From: Geobacter sp. UBA6802
GTDB taxonomy: Bacteria > Desulfobacterota > Desulfuromonadia > Geobacterales > Pseudopelobacteraceae
Length of the DNA stretch: 10,934 nt
Assembly: GCA_002452325.1 (NCBI GenBank)
Contig: DKFG01000298.1
Location: 674-11,607, forward strand
Reading direction: 5' to 3'
The notes under the pieces are model-generated. The model saw only the letters and a program-made list of their open reading frames with translations, was not told the origin of the DNA and made no database searches. The position numbers and the translations under genes are program-made. Shown one piece after another: positions 10,640 through 10,934 of the stretch (position 1 is the first letter of the stretch; every line of letters begins with the position of its first letter).

Positions 10640-10856
10640 CCTCCTGGCAGGCTGTTGCCACGGCCCCGAGATTGTATATGTCCCGGTCTCCAGCTGTGCC
10701 GAACCTCCGGCATTTGCCATGCCTGTACTCAAAGTAGACCAGCTGCCGGAACGACCGGACACCAGGCAGGCGATTGAAGCCATTGCCAACGATCACCGGA
10801 CGCTCAAGGGATCTCTGCAGCAGTGCATCACCATCCTGGACGGGTACCGGAAATGA
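10608..10856 (+). CDS. o-spanin (Rz1-like outer-membrane lipoprotein)
   Basis: 82 residues from ATG 10608, chosen because GGAGGG lies just upstream at 10599-10604 and the product then starts with a proper lipoprotein signal: MKTTILLALCSLL followed by the lipobox L13-A-G-C16. The mature part, about 67 residues, has Pro-rich stretches (EPPAFAMPV, QLPERPDT) and a C-terminal block LKGSLQQCITILDGYRK typical of phage Rz1-like proteins. It would partner the i-spanin across the periplasm. An in-frame ATG at 10530 would add 26 residues and spoil the signal peptide, so it was not used. Confidence 0.8.
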   Translation: MKTTILLALCSLLAGCCHGPEIVYVPVSSCAEPPAFAMPVLKVDQLPERPDTRQAIEAIANDHRTLKGSLQQCITILDGYRK

Positions 10857-10858
10857 TG

Positions 10859-10877
10859 TCAGGAATTTTCAGGAATT
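10859..10877 (+). repeat. Tandem 9-bp repeat TCAGGAATT next to the att site
   Basis: TCAGGAATT occurs at 10859-10867 and again at 10869-10877, a 10-base period (one helical turn). It lies directly after the o-spanin stop and 35 bases from the tRNA 3' end. Position and periodicity suit paired protein-binding sites, such as integrase arm-type sites, but no binding data are implied. Confidence 0.6.
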
Positions 10878-10912
10878 AAAAAATGGGCCTATCTCGTAAA
10901 CCCTTGTTTTTT

Positions 10913-10934
10913 TGGCGTCCCCTGCAGGATTCGA
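10913..10934 (-). tRNA. tRNA-Arg 3' end (partial), right att boundary
   Basis: On the minus strand the sequence runs from the T loop (TCGAAT) through the T-stem 3' strand (CCTGC) and acceptor strand (AGGGGAC) to discriminator G and CCA. The rest of the tRNA lies beyond the window, or, if the sequence is circular, at its left edge. The prophage lies 3' of the tRNA, the usual arrangement for integration into a tRNA gene. Arg(UCU) is inferred from overall resemblance to argU-type tRNAs; the anticodon is not present. Confidence 0.7.

Noticed and set aside
10883..10912. Weak GGG/CCC hairpin followed by seven T residues after the o-spanin gene
   Set aside because: Only three base pairs with a large loop; not enough to call a terminator, although the T run is noted.

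Overview
The window reads as a tRNA-bounded phage fragment, a defective prophage or small satellite, rather than ordinary chromosome. Positions 1-25 and 10913-10934 (both minus strand) are two pieces of the 3' half of one tRNA. Overlapped on the shared 7-mer GATTCGA they rebuild the 3' half of a tRNA-Arg, probably anticodon UCU, an argU-type site that phages often use. The interior is all plus strand and phage-like. No integrase, terminase, portal, capsid, tail or replication gene is visible. The host is uncertain: moderate GC, strongly G/C-ending codons and a DUF5320-like peptide would fit a Geobacter-type deltaproteobacterium, but this is an inference.

Left three quarters (2-8071): one huge reading frame, open at the left edge, encoding the C-terminal ~2,690 residues of a phage 'polyvalent' protein, the type packaged in virions and ejected into the host. 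Order: LPD1 domain with HEWLH; zincin repeats A1 (HELMH) and A2 (HELVH); an ADP-ribosyltransferase (ART-PolyVal type); a different zincin (HEVVH); a third A-type zincin A3 (HELLH); then ~1,000 residues of the conserved C-terminal polyvalent region. That makes five HExxH sites in one chain. The head of each A repeat carries a Shine-Dalgarno-like sequence and ATGA in the +1 frame. In two of the three places codon-position statistics favour the +1 frame, pointing to overprinted small genes or a fossil of how the modules were acquired.

Middle (8072-8204): a small hairpin, then a strong intrinsic terminator whose T tract ends 11 bases before the endolysin start.

Right quarter (8205-10856): a tightly overlapped lysis cassette. 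It encodes an M15-type endolysin, a one-TM putative holin, a Cys-rich miniprotein, a stand-alone response-regulator receiver domain, a coiled-coil/C-terminal-TM protein with a Cys/His cluster, a 29-residue DUF5320-like Gly/Lys peptide, a second Cys-rich miniprotein, an i-spanin, a third Cys-rich miniprotein and a lipoprotein o-spanin. Most junctions overlap or share start/stop codons, so translation is probably coupled. The receiver domain and Cys-rich proteins are not usual lysis genes and could make lysis responsive to a host signal.

Right edge (10857-10934): a tandem 9-bp repeat, possibly integrase arm sites, then the tRNA 3' end.
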